The notes beneath the pieces are model-generated. The model searched no databases and was not told the DNA's origin. It saw only the letters and a program-made list of their open reading frames with translations. From Clostridiales bacterium (lineage in GTDB: Bacteria; Bacillota; Clostridia; Saccharofermentanales; DTU023), in NCBI GenBank assembly GCA_004556455.1, contig SFGY01000066.1:1-5277 (forward strand): 5,277 nucleotides of DNA. The letters run 5' to 3'. The translations under genes and the position numbers were made by a program. This document shows, in pieces, positions 1 to 5,262 of the stretch (positions are counted from its first letter, which is position 1; the number at the start of each line of letters is the position of its first letter).

Positions 1-1154
1 CCCGTTTCCGTTCCTTTTCAGCCTGTTCCTGCTGGTAAGCGGCCTCTAATATTCTGTCCACTTGTTCTGGGCCAAAGGCCCTTTTGACCCGCTCATAGTC
101 AGCGGAGACTTGCCGCATGGCCTTGTTTTCCAACTTGACCTCCTGCAATCGATCAGACAGGCGGATGTTGCTCTCCCTCACCCGGCCATAGTCCCCTTGC
201 AGACGCTCAAATTTCCCCCGCAGCTCCACATAGGCCAGATACAGGGAGCGCAGCACCTTGACGATTTGGGCCAGCAGGGGCTTTGCCTTTTTCTCTCGGT
301 AGGCCCGGCCTGTTTCCAGCGTTCCCGGCTCCGGCAAAATCTCCTCCGGATTGGCGGAGAAATCCGCTGCCAACCGCTCCATATTTTTCACCGCCGGGGC
401 AAGTTCTTTGAGCCGCCGTTCCTGGCTCTCCACCTGGTTTTCTTTCTCCGCCTTGACCGTCTCCAGAACGGCGATCTCCTTTGCCCGCTGCTCTTTCTTG
501 TAGTCCAGCACAGACAAGTGCTTGTCGTGGGTGCCTTTGTCCTCCCACTCAATCCCGTGGCGCTCCATGACCAGGGAAAGCTGCTCCTTTTCCGAGCGCA
601 CCCACTGGCTCCACTCTGTGTCCCCTCTGGTGCCGCCCTGGAAACCCTGGGCCGCTAACGCCTGTTTCAAAGATACCCTCGTGTCCAGCCCTCGCTTGCT
701 CCCGGTGGTGAATGGTACAAAGTCAATGTGCAGATGGGGCGTAGCCTCGTCCATGTGGAAGGTGGGCAGAGAACACCCGGAGTTGGGGGTTGCGCTCTTG
801 AAAGCCCTTCATGTACTCGTCCAAAACCGCTGCCGCAAGCTGTCCCTCCTCGCTGTCGGCGCTCATATCATCTCGATTGCCCACTTGCAGGATGATTTCA
901 TGGAACGGCTTTTCCTGCTTGCCGGAGCGGATCTTCTCATAGTAATCCTCTATCCTTCTGTCGGCCCTGGTTTGTTTAGCGTTGTACCGTTCCAGAGCCT
1001 CGTCAAAGAGTTCATGGTACACCGCCTTGATATTCTCCTGGCAGTAGGTTATATTCAAGTGGGAGCGTTCCGGGTCAGTGTTCTTGGCGTGGAATTTTCT
1101 ACTGTTATGGTTCACCGATCCTTGGCCCACCATGGCGCTGATTGTCCTTTTCAA
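1..1154 (-). pseudogene. mob: MobV-family relaxase (Mob/Pre plasmid recombination protein), frameshifted and cut by the left edge
   Basis: Relaxases of this family nick oriT and lead the DNA strand into a recipient. The start is TTG at 1154-1152, preceded by a strong GGGAGGAGGG site six bases upstream. Residues 1-132 contain the N-terminal MobV motif (SVNHNSRK, then KNTDPERSHLN) and an acidic central part. At 757-758 one extra base shifts the frame: the first frame ends with 11 unrelated residues at a TGA (725-723), while the shifted frame resumes exactly with HMDEATPHLHID, the metal-binding HxDE...PHxH motif. It then stays open for about 250 codons to the window edge. The second part is rich in Glu, Lys and Arg (KAEKENQVESQERR and similar) and likely forms the coiled coil usual in this family. 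The C-terminus lies outside the window. Family assignment is confident; whether the shift is a mutation or a sequencing error cannot be told here. Confidence 0.85.
755..762 (-). other. Single-base frameshift site in the relaxase gene
   Basis: On the minus strand the gene reads GCC CAC CTT C CAC ATG GAC GAG. Removing one C (757 or 758) joins SAHL to HMDEATPHLHID, giving an uninterrupted relaxase. Both flanking frames are otherwise open and match the family, so the indel is well localised. A programmed +1 slip on CTT is formally possible, but there is no upstream Shine-Dalgarno-like stimulator or adjacent stop codon as in prfB. Confidence 0.85.
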
Positions 1155-1175
1155 ATCAATCCCTCCTCCCTTTTC

Positions 1176-1266
1176 CGCCGCGCAAGCGGCGAGCCTTTGT
1201 TACTTTCTGCGAAAGTAACGCAAAAGCACTTTTGACAGCCTGACGGCCATCAAAAGCGCATTTGCG
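1176..1266. other. Structured relaxase-proximal region, candidate oriT
   Basis: Immediately upstream of the mob start lie a 6-bp stem with GCAA loop (1176-1191), a perfect 9-bp stem with 3-nt loop (GTTACTTTC/GAAAGTAAC, 1199-1219), a 14-bp palindrome-like unit CAAAAGCACTTTTG (1221-1234), and a 12/14 copy of it, CAAAAGCGCATTTG (1251-1264). In known MobV systems such as pMV158 the oriT lies just upstream of mob and consists of inverted repeats around a nick site. Position and structure fit that model, but I cannot identify a nick site with confidence. Confidence 0.4.
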
Positions 1267-1282
1267 CCCTACGGGGTGGTGT

Positions 1283-1351
1283 GGGGGCTTTGCCCCCGGC
1301 AACTGCGGTTGCCTCCCCCAGCAGGGCCGCCCTTTGAAAAGGGCACCCTGC
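1283..1351. repeat. Three abutting hairpins in the gene-free region
   Basis: GGGGGC-TTT-GCCCCC (1283-1297) is followed without a gap by GGCAAC-TGCG-GTTGCC (1298-1313). After seven bases comes a two-tier stem: GCAGGG/CCCTGC (1321-1326 with 1346-1351) enclosing GCCCTT-TGAA-AAGGGC (1329-1344). The TGGGGG at 1282-1287 can also pair with CCCCCA at 1315-1320, so alternative folds compete. No T-tract follows any stem on either strand, so these are not ordinary terminators. Predicted reading frames across them are artefacts of the GC-rich repeats. Confidence 0.7.
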
Positions 1352-1380
1352 ACCCCGCCTAAACTTTGTCACTCGCCGTT

Positions 1381-1417
1381 GGGCAGGGTGGAAAGGCCAG
1401 GGGCCTTTCCACCGCCC
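1381..1417. repeat. Perfect 12-bp hairpin with a basal extension
   Basis: GGTGGAAAGGCC (1387-1398) pairs perfectly with GGCCTTTCCACC (1402-1413) across a three-base loop. A further GGGC/GCCC stem (1381-1384 with 1414-1417) lies below a two-base bulge. There is no T-tract on either side, so a DNA-level role (origin, oriT, protein binding) is more likely than termination. Confidence 0.75.
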
Positions 1418-1437
1418 GGCAAGTGTTTTCCGTGGGC

Positions 1438-1510
1438 CGAAAGTCAAGGGGTACGGGTTGTATTGACTTGCGGCAATCTCCACCCGCAGGTATGCCCCCC
1501 TTGACTTTCG
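1438..1510. repeat. 14-bp perfect inverted repeat with 45-bp spacer
   Basis: CGAAAGTCAAGGGG (1438-1451) is the exact reverse complement of CCCCTTGACTTTCG (1497-1510). The spacer holds a third TTGACTT (1463-1469) and a short stem TGCGG/CCGCA (1469-1473 with 1484-1488). The sequence TTGACTT therefore occurs three times in 70 bp (1441-1447 inverted, 1463-1469, 1501-1507). This may be a protein-binding array of an origin; the function is unknown. Confidence 0.7.
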
Positions 1511-1521
1511 CCCCCGCTCCC

Positions 1522-1605
1522 CGTGACAGCCGTGACGACCGTGACGATGTTTTACACACCGCCTCCGCACTCCGAAAAGCTGTCACAGCTGTCACGGTCG
1601 TCACG
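1522..1605. repeat. Inverted triplets of a 9-bp repeat (iteron-like)
   Basis: Three head-to-tail 9-bp units occupy 1522-1548: CGTGACAGC, CGTGACGAC, CGTGACGAT. Three more in the opposite orientation occupy 1579-1605: GCTGTCACA, GCTGTCACG, GTCGTCACG. They flank a 30-bp centre (1549-1578). Units 1531-1545 and 1591-1605 form a perfect 15-bp inverted repeat. The last unit supplies the TGA stop of the ATPase gene. Regular short repeats beside a RepA-like helicase suggest iterons of a replication origin, or binding sites for a mobilization accessory protein. This is inference. Confidence 0.7.
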
Positions 1606-2755
1606 CCTGGGGTTCCTCCAACGTGAGCTTGATACTCCGCCCGGCATGGGTTCGGGCGCTTTCATAGTGGATGTGGTACTCATAGGACAGCCGCCACGCC
1701 CGGACATTCAGCCGCATAGCCAGGGCATTGGGTTTCATATCCAGCCCCAGGGCGGCGACAAGTTCCGTGGCCGTCCCTCTCCACTCTGGCCGTTCCGCCG
1801 TTACCAGGGCGGCAACAGCCTCCAACACCGGGTCAGGCGGCTCCTGCCGCAGCTCCGTTTCCCGCCGCTCCAGCTCCCACACAAGCCGTTCCTCGTCCCG
1901 CTTGAGGTAGAGGCGCTGGTCTTGCTGATCCCGCCCAGAAATGTCCAGGGTGGCGGCGTTGTCTGCCCGCCGCTCCTTTTGGAGCAGAAAGGCCCCGTCT
2001 GCCGCACCCAATAAGCCGTTGGTGCCGGAGATCATATCAAACTTATCATCGGCCTGCTGCTTGCGGGTGTGATGTACAACCAGGAGGCAAACCCCGCTTA
2101 TATCGGCAAACCGTTTCAGTTTGGTGATTACCTCATAGTCGTTGGCATAGCTGTACTTCTCTGCCCCGGCCTCCCGGATTTTTTGCAGGGTGTCGATGAT
2201 AATAAGCCGGGTGTCCGTGTGTTCCCGGACAAAGCCCTTTAGCTGCTCCTCCAGGCCACCGCCGAGCTGCTTAGCTCCGATGGCAAAGAACAGGTTTCCG
2301 GTACTCTCTACTCCAAACATCCGGTACAACCGCTCCTGTAAGCGACGGTGGTTGTCCTCCAGGGCCAGATAGAGGACTGTCCCCTGGCGCACCTCATACC
2401 CCCACAGGGAAAGGCCCATACTCACATGATAGGCAAGCTGGGCCATGAGAAAGGACTTGCCCACCTTGGGAGCGCCCACAAAGAGATATGTCCCCGCATA
2501 GAGCAGACCGTCTACCACAGGAGGTCTGCCGGGGTACACCTGTTCGTAGAGGTCATTCATAGACACGGTAGGCAGATAGGCCGGGTCATTGACCCGGCTT
2601 ATCTGCCGCAGGATTTCCTCCAAATCTCTTTCCGGGGGCTTGTGTTCTGTCACGCCCTCTGCTATACTTTGGTTAGGTTTTTGTGAGAGCGACTGTCCCC
2701 CGTCTGCGCCAACAGGCGGATATGGGGCAGTCGTTTTCTCTTGCAATCTATCCAT
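1601..2755 (-). CDS. RepA-like AAA ATPase / replicative helicase-type protein
   Basis: A 384-residue P-loop ATPase of the RecA-fold group that includes hexameric RepA of RSF1010 (AAA_25-like). After a poorly ordered N-terminus (1-55), it has Walker A GAPKVGKS (94-101), an acidic LALED (129-133), Walker B RLIIID (183-188), a sensor-like VVHHTRK (226-232), and the family's GTNGLLGAADGAFLL stretch (244-258). The last 80 residues look like a small winged-helix-type domain. Such proteins are expected to unwind DNA at an origin or assist plasmid replication. The ATG at 2755 has GGGAGGA eight bases upstream, lying inside the last codons of the preceding gene, so the two are probably translationally coupled. 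Its stop codon lies within the iteron-like array. No separate Rep initiator gene is visible. The family call is firm; the role in this element is inferred. Confidence 0.85.
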   Translation of the reverse strand: MDRLQEKTTAPYPPVGADGGQSLSQKPNQSIAEGVTEHKPPERDLEEILRQISRVNDPAYLPTVSMNDLYEQVYPGRPPVVDGLLYAGTYLFVGAPKVGKSFLMAQLAYHVSMGLSLWGYEVRQGTVLYLALEDNHRRLQERLYRMFGVESTGNLFFAIGAKQLGGGLEEQLKGFVREHTDTRLIIIDTLQKIREAGAEKYSYANDYEVITKLKRFADISGVCLLVVHHTRKQQADDKFDMISGTNGLLGAADGAFLLQKERRADNAATLDISGRDQQDQRLYLKRDEERLVWELERRETELRQEPPDPVLEAVAALVTAERPEWRGTATELVAALGLDMKPNALAMRLNVRAWRLSYEYHIHYESARTHAGRSIKLTLEEPQA

Positions 2756-2758
2756 CTA

Positions 2759-3079
2759 TCAATCCTCCCTCATGCCGTCCATGATGGCGGCGATCAGCCG
2801 GATGGTGTCCAGCAACTCCCCATCCACGCCATTCCCGGCCTCGATACGCTCCAGTTCTTCCAGAACGGCGGCCAGCTCGTTCCGCAGGGCCTTATACACC
2901 CTGGGGTTGCCCTGTACCACCACATCCCGGCACAGCAGCCGTCGGGTGATGTAGTCCTGTTTGGTAAGGCCGGAGAGCCGCACAGCGGTTTCAATTTCCC
3001 TGTCCTCATCCGGGGACACCCGGAAAGCCACAGTTTTGTTTCTCCAGCGGTTGTGTCGGTCAAGATTTTTCACTGACAT
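2759..3079 (-). CDS. Small ribbon-helix-helix-like mobilization protein (MobC-like)
   Basis: A 106-residue basic/acidic protein. Residues 15-50 (KTVAFRVSPDEDREIE, then SGLTKQDYITRRLL) match the strand-helix-helix pattern of CopG/MobC-type DNA-binding proteins. Residues 60-82 (VYKALRNELAAVLEELERIE) form a likely amphipathic helix for dimerisation. MobC-like proteins bind oriT and help the relaxase open it. The ATG at 3079 follows the integrase stop by three bases, with a GGGGG-type site upstream. The TGA at 2761-2759 is three bases before the ATPase start. Placement between int and the ATPase gene, in an element with a relaxase, supports a relaxosome role. It could instead be a transcriptional or replication repressor. 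The exact family is uncertain. Confidence 0.65.
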   Translation of the reverse strand: MSVKNLDRHNRWRNKTVAFRVSPDEDREIETAVRLSGLTKQDYITRRLLCRDVVVQGNPRVYKALRNELAAVLEELERIEAGNGVDGELLDTIRLIAAIMDGMRED

Positions 3080-3082
3080 GAT

Positions 3083-4159
3083 TTAGGCCCCCTTTCGCTC
3101 CATGTCCAGTTTGTCCGCCATCTCCGCCTGCCGGGTGGGGAACAGGTGGGCGTAGCGGTAGGTAATATCAATGCTTTCATGTCCCACCCGGTCAGCGATT
3201 GCCAGGGCCGTAAAGCCCATGTCAATGAGCAGCGAAATGTGGGAGTGCCTCAGGTCGTGTATTCTGATCCGCTTTACCCCGGCCTCTTTCGCACCCCTGT
3301 CCATCTCCCGGTGGAGGTAGGATTTTGTCACCGTGAAAATGCGGTCGGTGGGCTTCACCCCATACAGGCTCTTGATATAGTCTCGCATTTCTTCACAGAG
3401 GAAAGCGGGCATTTGAATGACCCGGTTGCTCTTAGGGGTCTTGGGGTCGGTAATCACATCCTTGCCCTTAATCCGCTGGTAGGACTTGGAGATGGTGACG
3501 GTCTGTTTCTCAAAGTCGAAGTCGCCAGGAGTGAGGGCCAGCAGCTCCCCCTCCCGGACGCCGCACCAGTAGAGCATTTCAAAGGCGTAATAGGAAAGGG
3601 GCTTGTCCATCATGGCCTCGGCGAATTTCAGATACTCCGCCTTTGTCCAGAACAGCATTTCCCGTCCCTTTGGCTTTCCCATATTGCCCGCCTGGGCAGC
3701 GGGATTGACCTTTAGATTGTAGTGCCGTACCGCATGGTTGAACACGGCGCTCAACTGATTGTGCAGCGTTTTTAAGTACACCGGAGAGTAGGGCTTGCCG
3801 TTCTTGTCCCGGTAACCCAGCATTTCATTCTGCCAGGCGATGACCTCCTTGGAGTGAATGTCGCACATCTTCCGCTTGCCGAAGTACGGCACCAACTTCT
3901 TGTAGAGGATATGCTCTTTCGTCCCCCAGGTGTTTTCCTTGATACGGCCTTTCATGTCCGCCACATAGACAGCCACGAAGTTTTCAAAGGTCATTTCCAG
4001 GTCGGCGGTCTGTTGTTGCAGGAATGTCCGCTCCCACTCCAGAGCCTCCCGCTTGGTGGGAAAGCCCCGTTTCATTTTCTTTACTTTCTTGCCCGTCCAG
4101 TCCTCGTAGTAAAAGGACGCATACCATGTGCCCTTTGCCTTGTCTTTGTATGCCGGCAT
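3083..4159 (-). CDS. int: Tyrosine recombinase (integrase) of the Tn916/phage type
   Basis: A 358-residue site-specific recombinase that integrates and excises the element. The N-terminus (about 9-45, GTWYASFYYEDWTGKK...) is an AP2-like arm-binding domain. A SAM-like core-binding domain follows (about 58-155), then the catalytic domain. The active-site set is complete: Arg202 in CGVREGELLAL, Lys240 in DPKTPKSNR, His301 and Arg304 in HDLRHSH, His327 in GHESID, and nucleophile Tyr336 in TYRYAHL. I place the start at the ATG at 4159, because AAGGAGGG lies seven bases upstream; the frame is open 12 codons further (to 4195), but that would overlap the xis-like gene. The gene begins 13 bases after the xis-like stop and ends three bases before the mobC-like gene. 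It looks intact and functional. The target is inferred to be the guaA 3' end. Confidence 0.95.
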   Translation of the reverse strand: MPAYKDKAKGTWYASFYYEDWTGKKVKKMKRGFPTKREALEWERTFLQQQTADLEMTFENFVAVYVADMKGRIKENTWGTKEHILYKKLVPYFGKRKMCDIHSKEVIAWQNEMLGYRDKNGKPYSPVYLKTLHNQLSAVFNHAVRHYNLKVNPAAQAGNMGKPKGREMLFWTKAEYLKFAEAMMDKPLSYYAFEMLYWCGVREGELLALTPGDFDFEKQTVTISKSYQRIKGKDVITDPKTPKSNRVIQMPAFLCEEMRDYIKSLYGVKPTDRIFTVTKSYLHREMDRGAKEAGVKRIRIHDLRHSHISLLIDMGFTALAIADRVGHESIDITYRYAHLFPTRQAEMADKLDMERKGA

Positions 4160-4172
4160 TGTGGTTCCCTCC

Positions 4173-4361
4173 TTATTGTCTGTCCCGCAGCCCATAGAAT
4201 TTTTCCTCGAAGTAGCGCCTGCTTACCCGTCCGGGAATGGTGAGAAAGCCTTTTTTCTTCAGCTCCTCGTTCATCTCCCGCACCAGCTTGTAGGCGTAGG
4301 GCTTGGAAATGCCCAGCTCCCTGGCGACCTCCTCTGCTCTCACAAACAGCTCCTTTTCCAT
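4173..4361 (-). CDS. Small winged-helix Xis-like protein (probable excisionase)
   Basis: A 62-residue basic protein with a helix-turn-helix near the N-terminus (about 6-30, VRAEEVARELGISKPYAYKLVREM) and a wing-like stretch, GFLTIPGRVSRRYFEEKFY (38-56). Proteins of this size and pattern immediately upstream of a tyrosine integrase usually act as recombination directionality factors, bending DNA to favour excision. The ATG at 4361 is chosen over a GTG at 4370 because the GTG overlaps the AAGGAGG site, while the ATG lies at a proper distance from it. It is the first gene of the leftward operon, driven by the consensus promoter at 4414-4443. It could instead be mainly a transcription factor. The Xis role is inferred from size and context. 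Confidence 0.75.
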   Translation of the reverse strand: MEKELFVRAEEVARELGISKPYAYKLVREMNEELKKKGFLTIPGRVSRRYFEEKFYGLRDRQ

Positions 4362-4394
4362 GGTCAGCACCTCCTTATTTTAGTTTCGCAAATA

Positions 4395-4440
4395 TGTTAA
4401 TGTCACCATCTTCATTATACATTAACATAAGTGTTAATGT
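4395..4440. promoter_or_regulatory. Operator with three TGTTAATGT copies
   Basis: TGTTAATGT occurs at 4395-4403 and 4432-4440, and inverted at 4419-4427. The last two form a perfect 9-bp dyad with a four-base centre (4419-4440) that exactly covers the spacer of the leftward promoter. The first copy lies just past the expected start of that transcript. The two direct copies are identical over 11 bp (TGTTAATGTCA). The divergent XRE protein is the natural candidate to bind, repressing xis-int; the Xis-like protein is an alternative. Confidence 0.75.
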
Positions 4441-4443
4441 CAA
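4414..4443 (-). promoter_or_regulatory. Consensus sigma-A promoter for the xis-int-mobC-repA operon
   Basis: On the minus strand, TTGACA (4443-4438) and TATAAT (4419-4414) are separated by 18 bp. Both hexamers are perfect consensus. The start should fall near 4407, giving a leader of roughly 45 bases before the xis-like ATG. The unusually strong promoter is overlaid by the operator dyad, which suggests tight repression until induction. Confidence 0.85.
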
Positions 4444-4475
4444 GAATTTATTTCGCATTTTTGTTAAAGATTATC

Positions 4476-4504
4476 TTGCATCTTTCGCTTTTTTGCGCTA
4501 TACT
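4476..4504 (+). promoter_or_regulatory. Promoter for the XRE regulator gene
   Basis: TTGCAT (4476-4481) and TATACT (4499-4504) are 17 bp apart, so transcription should begin near 4511 with a leader of about 17 bases. It diverges from the operon promoter, with about 32 bp between the two -35 elements. The ribosome site AAAGGCGGTGGG is weaker than those of the other genes. A partial operator-like TTGTTAAAG lies at 4461-4469, just upstream of the -35, so autoregulation is possible. Confidence 0.65.
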
Positions 4505-4527
4505 ATTGGCAAAGGCGGTGGGATATT

Positions 4528-5085
4528 ATGACAGTCGGAGACAAGATAAAGAAAATCCGCACCTTTCGAGGCATGACACAAAAGGAATTGGGGCTTGCTA
4601 TCGGCTTTGAGGAAAAGGGAGCGGACAACCGGATCGCCCAGTATGAGACGAATTACCGTGTTCCGAAACGGGAACTGCTGGACAAGATGGCCGAGGCGCT
4701 GCGGGTAGACCGCCAGAACTTCTACACCATCGCCCCCGGCTCTGCCGAGGACTTCATGCGGACATTCTTCTGGCTGGACGAGGACAGCCCTGGCGCTATC
4801 CGCCTGTTCCAACTTGTCCGCAATCCGGGCAGAGCAGGGGCCGCTGATGATACCGCTGTACGGTACAATGATAGCGATGACTGGCCCGCACACCCTCCCG
4901 TGGGTATGTACTTCCAGTATGGCCTTGTGGACGAGTTCATGCGGGAATGGCTTTTTCGTCAGCAGGAGTTACACGCCGGGGAGATCACCAGGGAAGAGTA
5001 TTTTGAATGGAAACTCAACTGGCCCCATACCTGCGACGATGGCCTGGAAAGCGAATATTATATCCCTTGGCGGAAAAATAAATAA
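4528..5085 (+). CDS. XRE-family helix-turn-helix regulator
   Basis: A 185-residue protein with a Cro/CI-type helix-turn-helix in residues 4-62 (KIKKIRTFRGMTQKELGLAIG, then NRIAQYETNYRVPKRELLDKMAEALRVD). The C-terminal 120 residues are acidic and aromatic (FMREWLFRQQELHAGEITREEYFEWKLNWP) and match no domain I can name. No protease or peptidase motif is visible (no HExxH, no LexA-type Ser/Lys dyad), so induction by self-cleavage is not indicated. It is transcribed away from the xis-int operon and shares its control region, so it is most likely the element's immunity-type repressor of excision and mobilization. A strong hairpin terminator begins right after its stop codon. An alternative role is activator of the leftward promoter. 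Confidence 0.85.
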   Translation: MTVGDKIKKIRTFRGMTQKELGLAIGFEEKGADNRIAQYETNYRVPKRELLDKMAEALRVDRQNFYTIAPGSAEDFMRTFFWLDEDSPGAIRLFQLVRNPGRAGAADDTAVRYNDSDDWPAHPPVGMYFQYGLVDEFMREWLFRQQELHAGEITREEYFEWKLNWPHTCDDGLESEYYIPWRKNK

Positions 5086-5143
5086 GACAAGCAAAAAAAC
5101 CGCCCTGCTGAATTTGTCGTTCAGCAGGGCGGTTTTGCTTGTC
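5086..5143. terminator. Strong bidirectional rho-independent terminator
   Basis: A 13-bp perfect GC-rich stem (5100-5112 with 5120-5132) closes a seven-base loop. TTTT follows on the plus strand, and seven T on the minus strand (complement of 5093-5099). Outer pairing GACAAGC/GCTTGTC (5086-5092 with 5137-5143) extends it. It starts directly after the XRE stop codon. The longer T-tract faces transcription arriving from the right, so it should also block read-through from guaA into the element. Confidence 0.9.
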
Positions 5144-5262
5144 CTTTTGGGATTTTTCTCTTGAGAATACCGGGCGGACACAAATAGTATCAATCCAGTA
5201 TCAAGAGCAGTATGGACGGGCAAAAAAGCCTGTATTCATGCGGGTTTTCGCCGTTTCGAGCG
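5144..5262. other. Gene-free end segment of the element
   Basis: No plausible gene is present. Apart from the AGTAT(CAA) repeats there is an imperfect hairpin around 5219-5250 (GGCAAAA... with TTTTCGCC) that could weakly terminate guaA transcription on the minus strand. The rest looks like attachment-site flanking DNA between the terminator and the guaA end. Confidence 0.5.
5186..5213. repeat. Spaced AGTATCAA repeats, candidate integrase arm sites
   Basis: AGTATCAA occurs at 5186-5193 and 5197-5204, followed by AGTAT at 5209-5213. The period is 11-12 bp, so copies face the same side of the helix. The integrase has an AP2-like arm-binding domain, and such proteins bind short direct repeats within about 150 bp of the crossover site. 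Here the candidate crossover site is some 50-70 bp away. The assignment is inferred. Confidence 0.45.

Noticed and set aside
62..1235. Two long plus-strand open frames (62-658 and 522-1235)
   Set aside because: They lie antisense to the relaxase gene, whose motifs are clear on the minus strand. They lack convincing ribosome sites and domain patterns.
1381..1417. Terminator between the repA-like and mob genes
   Set aside because: The stem is strong, but no T-tract follows on either strand, so intrinsic termination is not supported.
1522..1605. CRISPR-like array
   Set aside because: The repeats are only 9 bp, directly abutting, in two orientations, with no spacers and no cas genes nearby.
1156..1626. 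Several overlapping open frames on both strands in the gap between mob and repA-like genes
   Set aside because: Their sequence is built from the GC-rich hairpins and repeats, with Pro/Arg/Gly-rich low-complexity translations and no ribosome sites. They are better explained as non-coding structured DNA.
4160..4195. Upstream extension of the integrase start (12 extra codons to 4195)
   Set aside because: It would overlap the xis-like gene and ignore the well-placed AAGGAGGG before the ATG at 4159; the family N-terminus also begins at MPAYKDK.
4498..4893. Minus-strand open frame opposite the XRE gene
   Set aside because: It is antisense to a clear helix-turn-helix gene with its own promoter and has no recognisable protein features.
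5219..5250. Second terminator for guaA
   Set aside because: Pairing is interrupted by bulges and a long loop; too weak to list as a terminator on its own.
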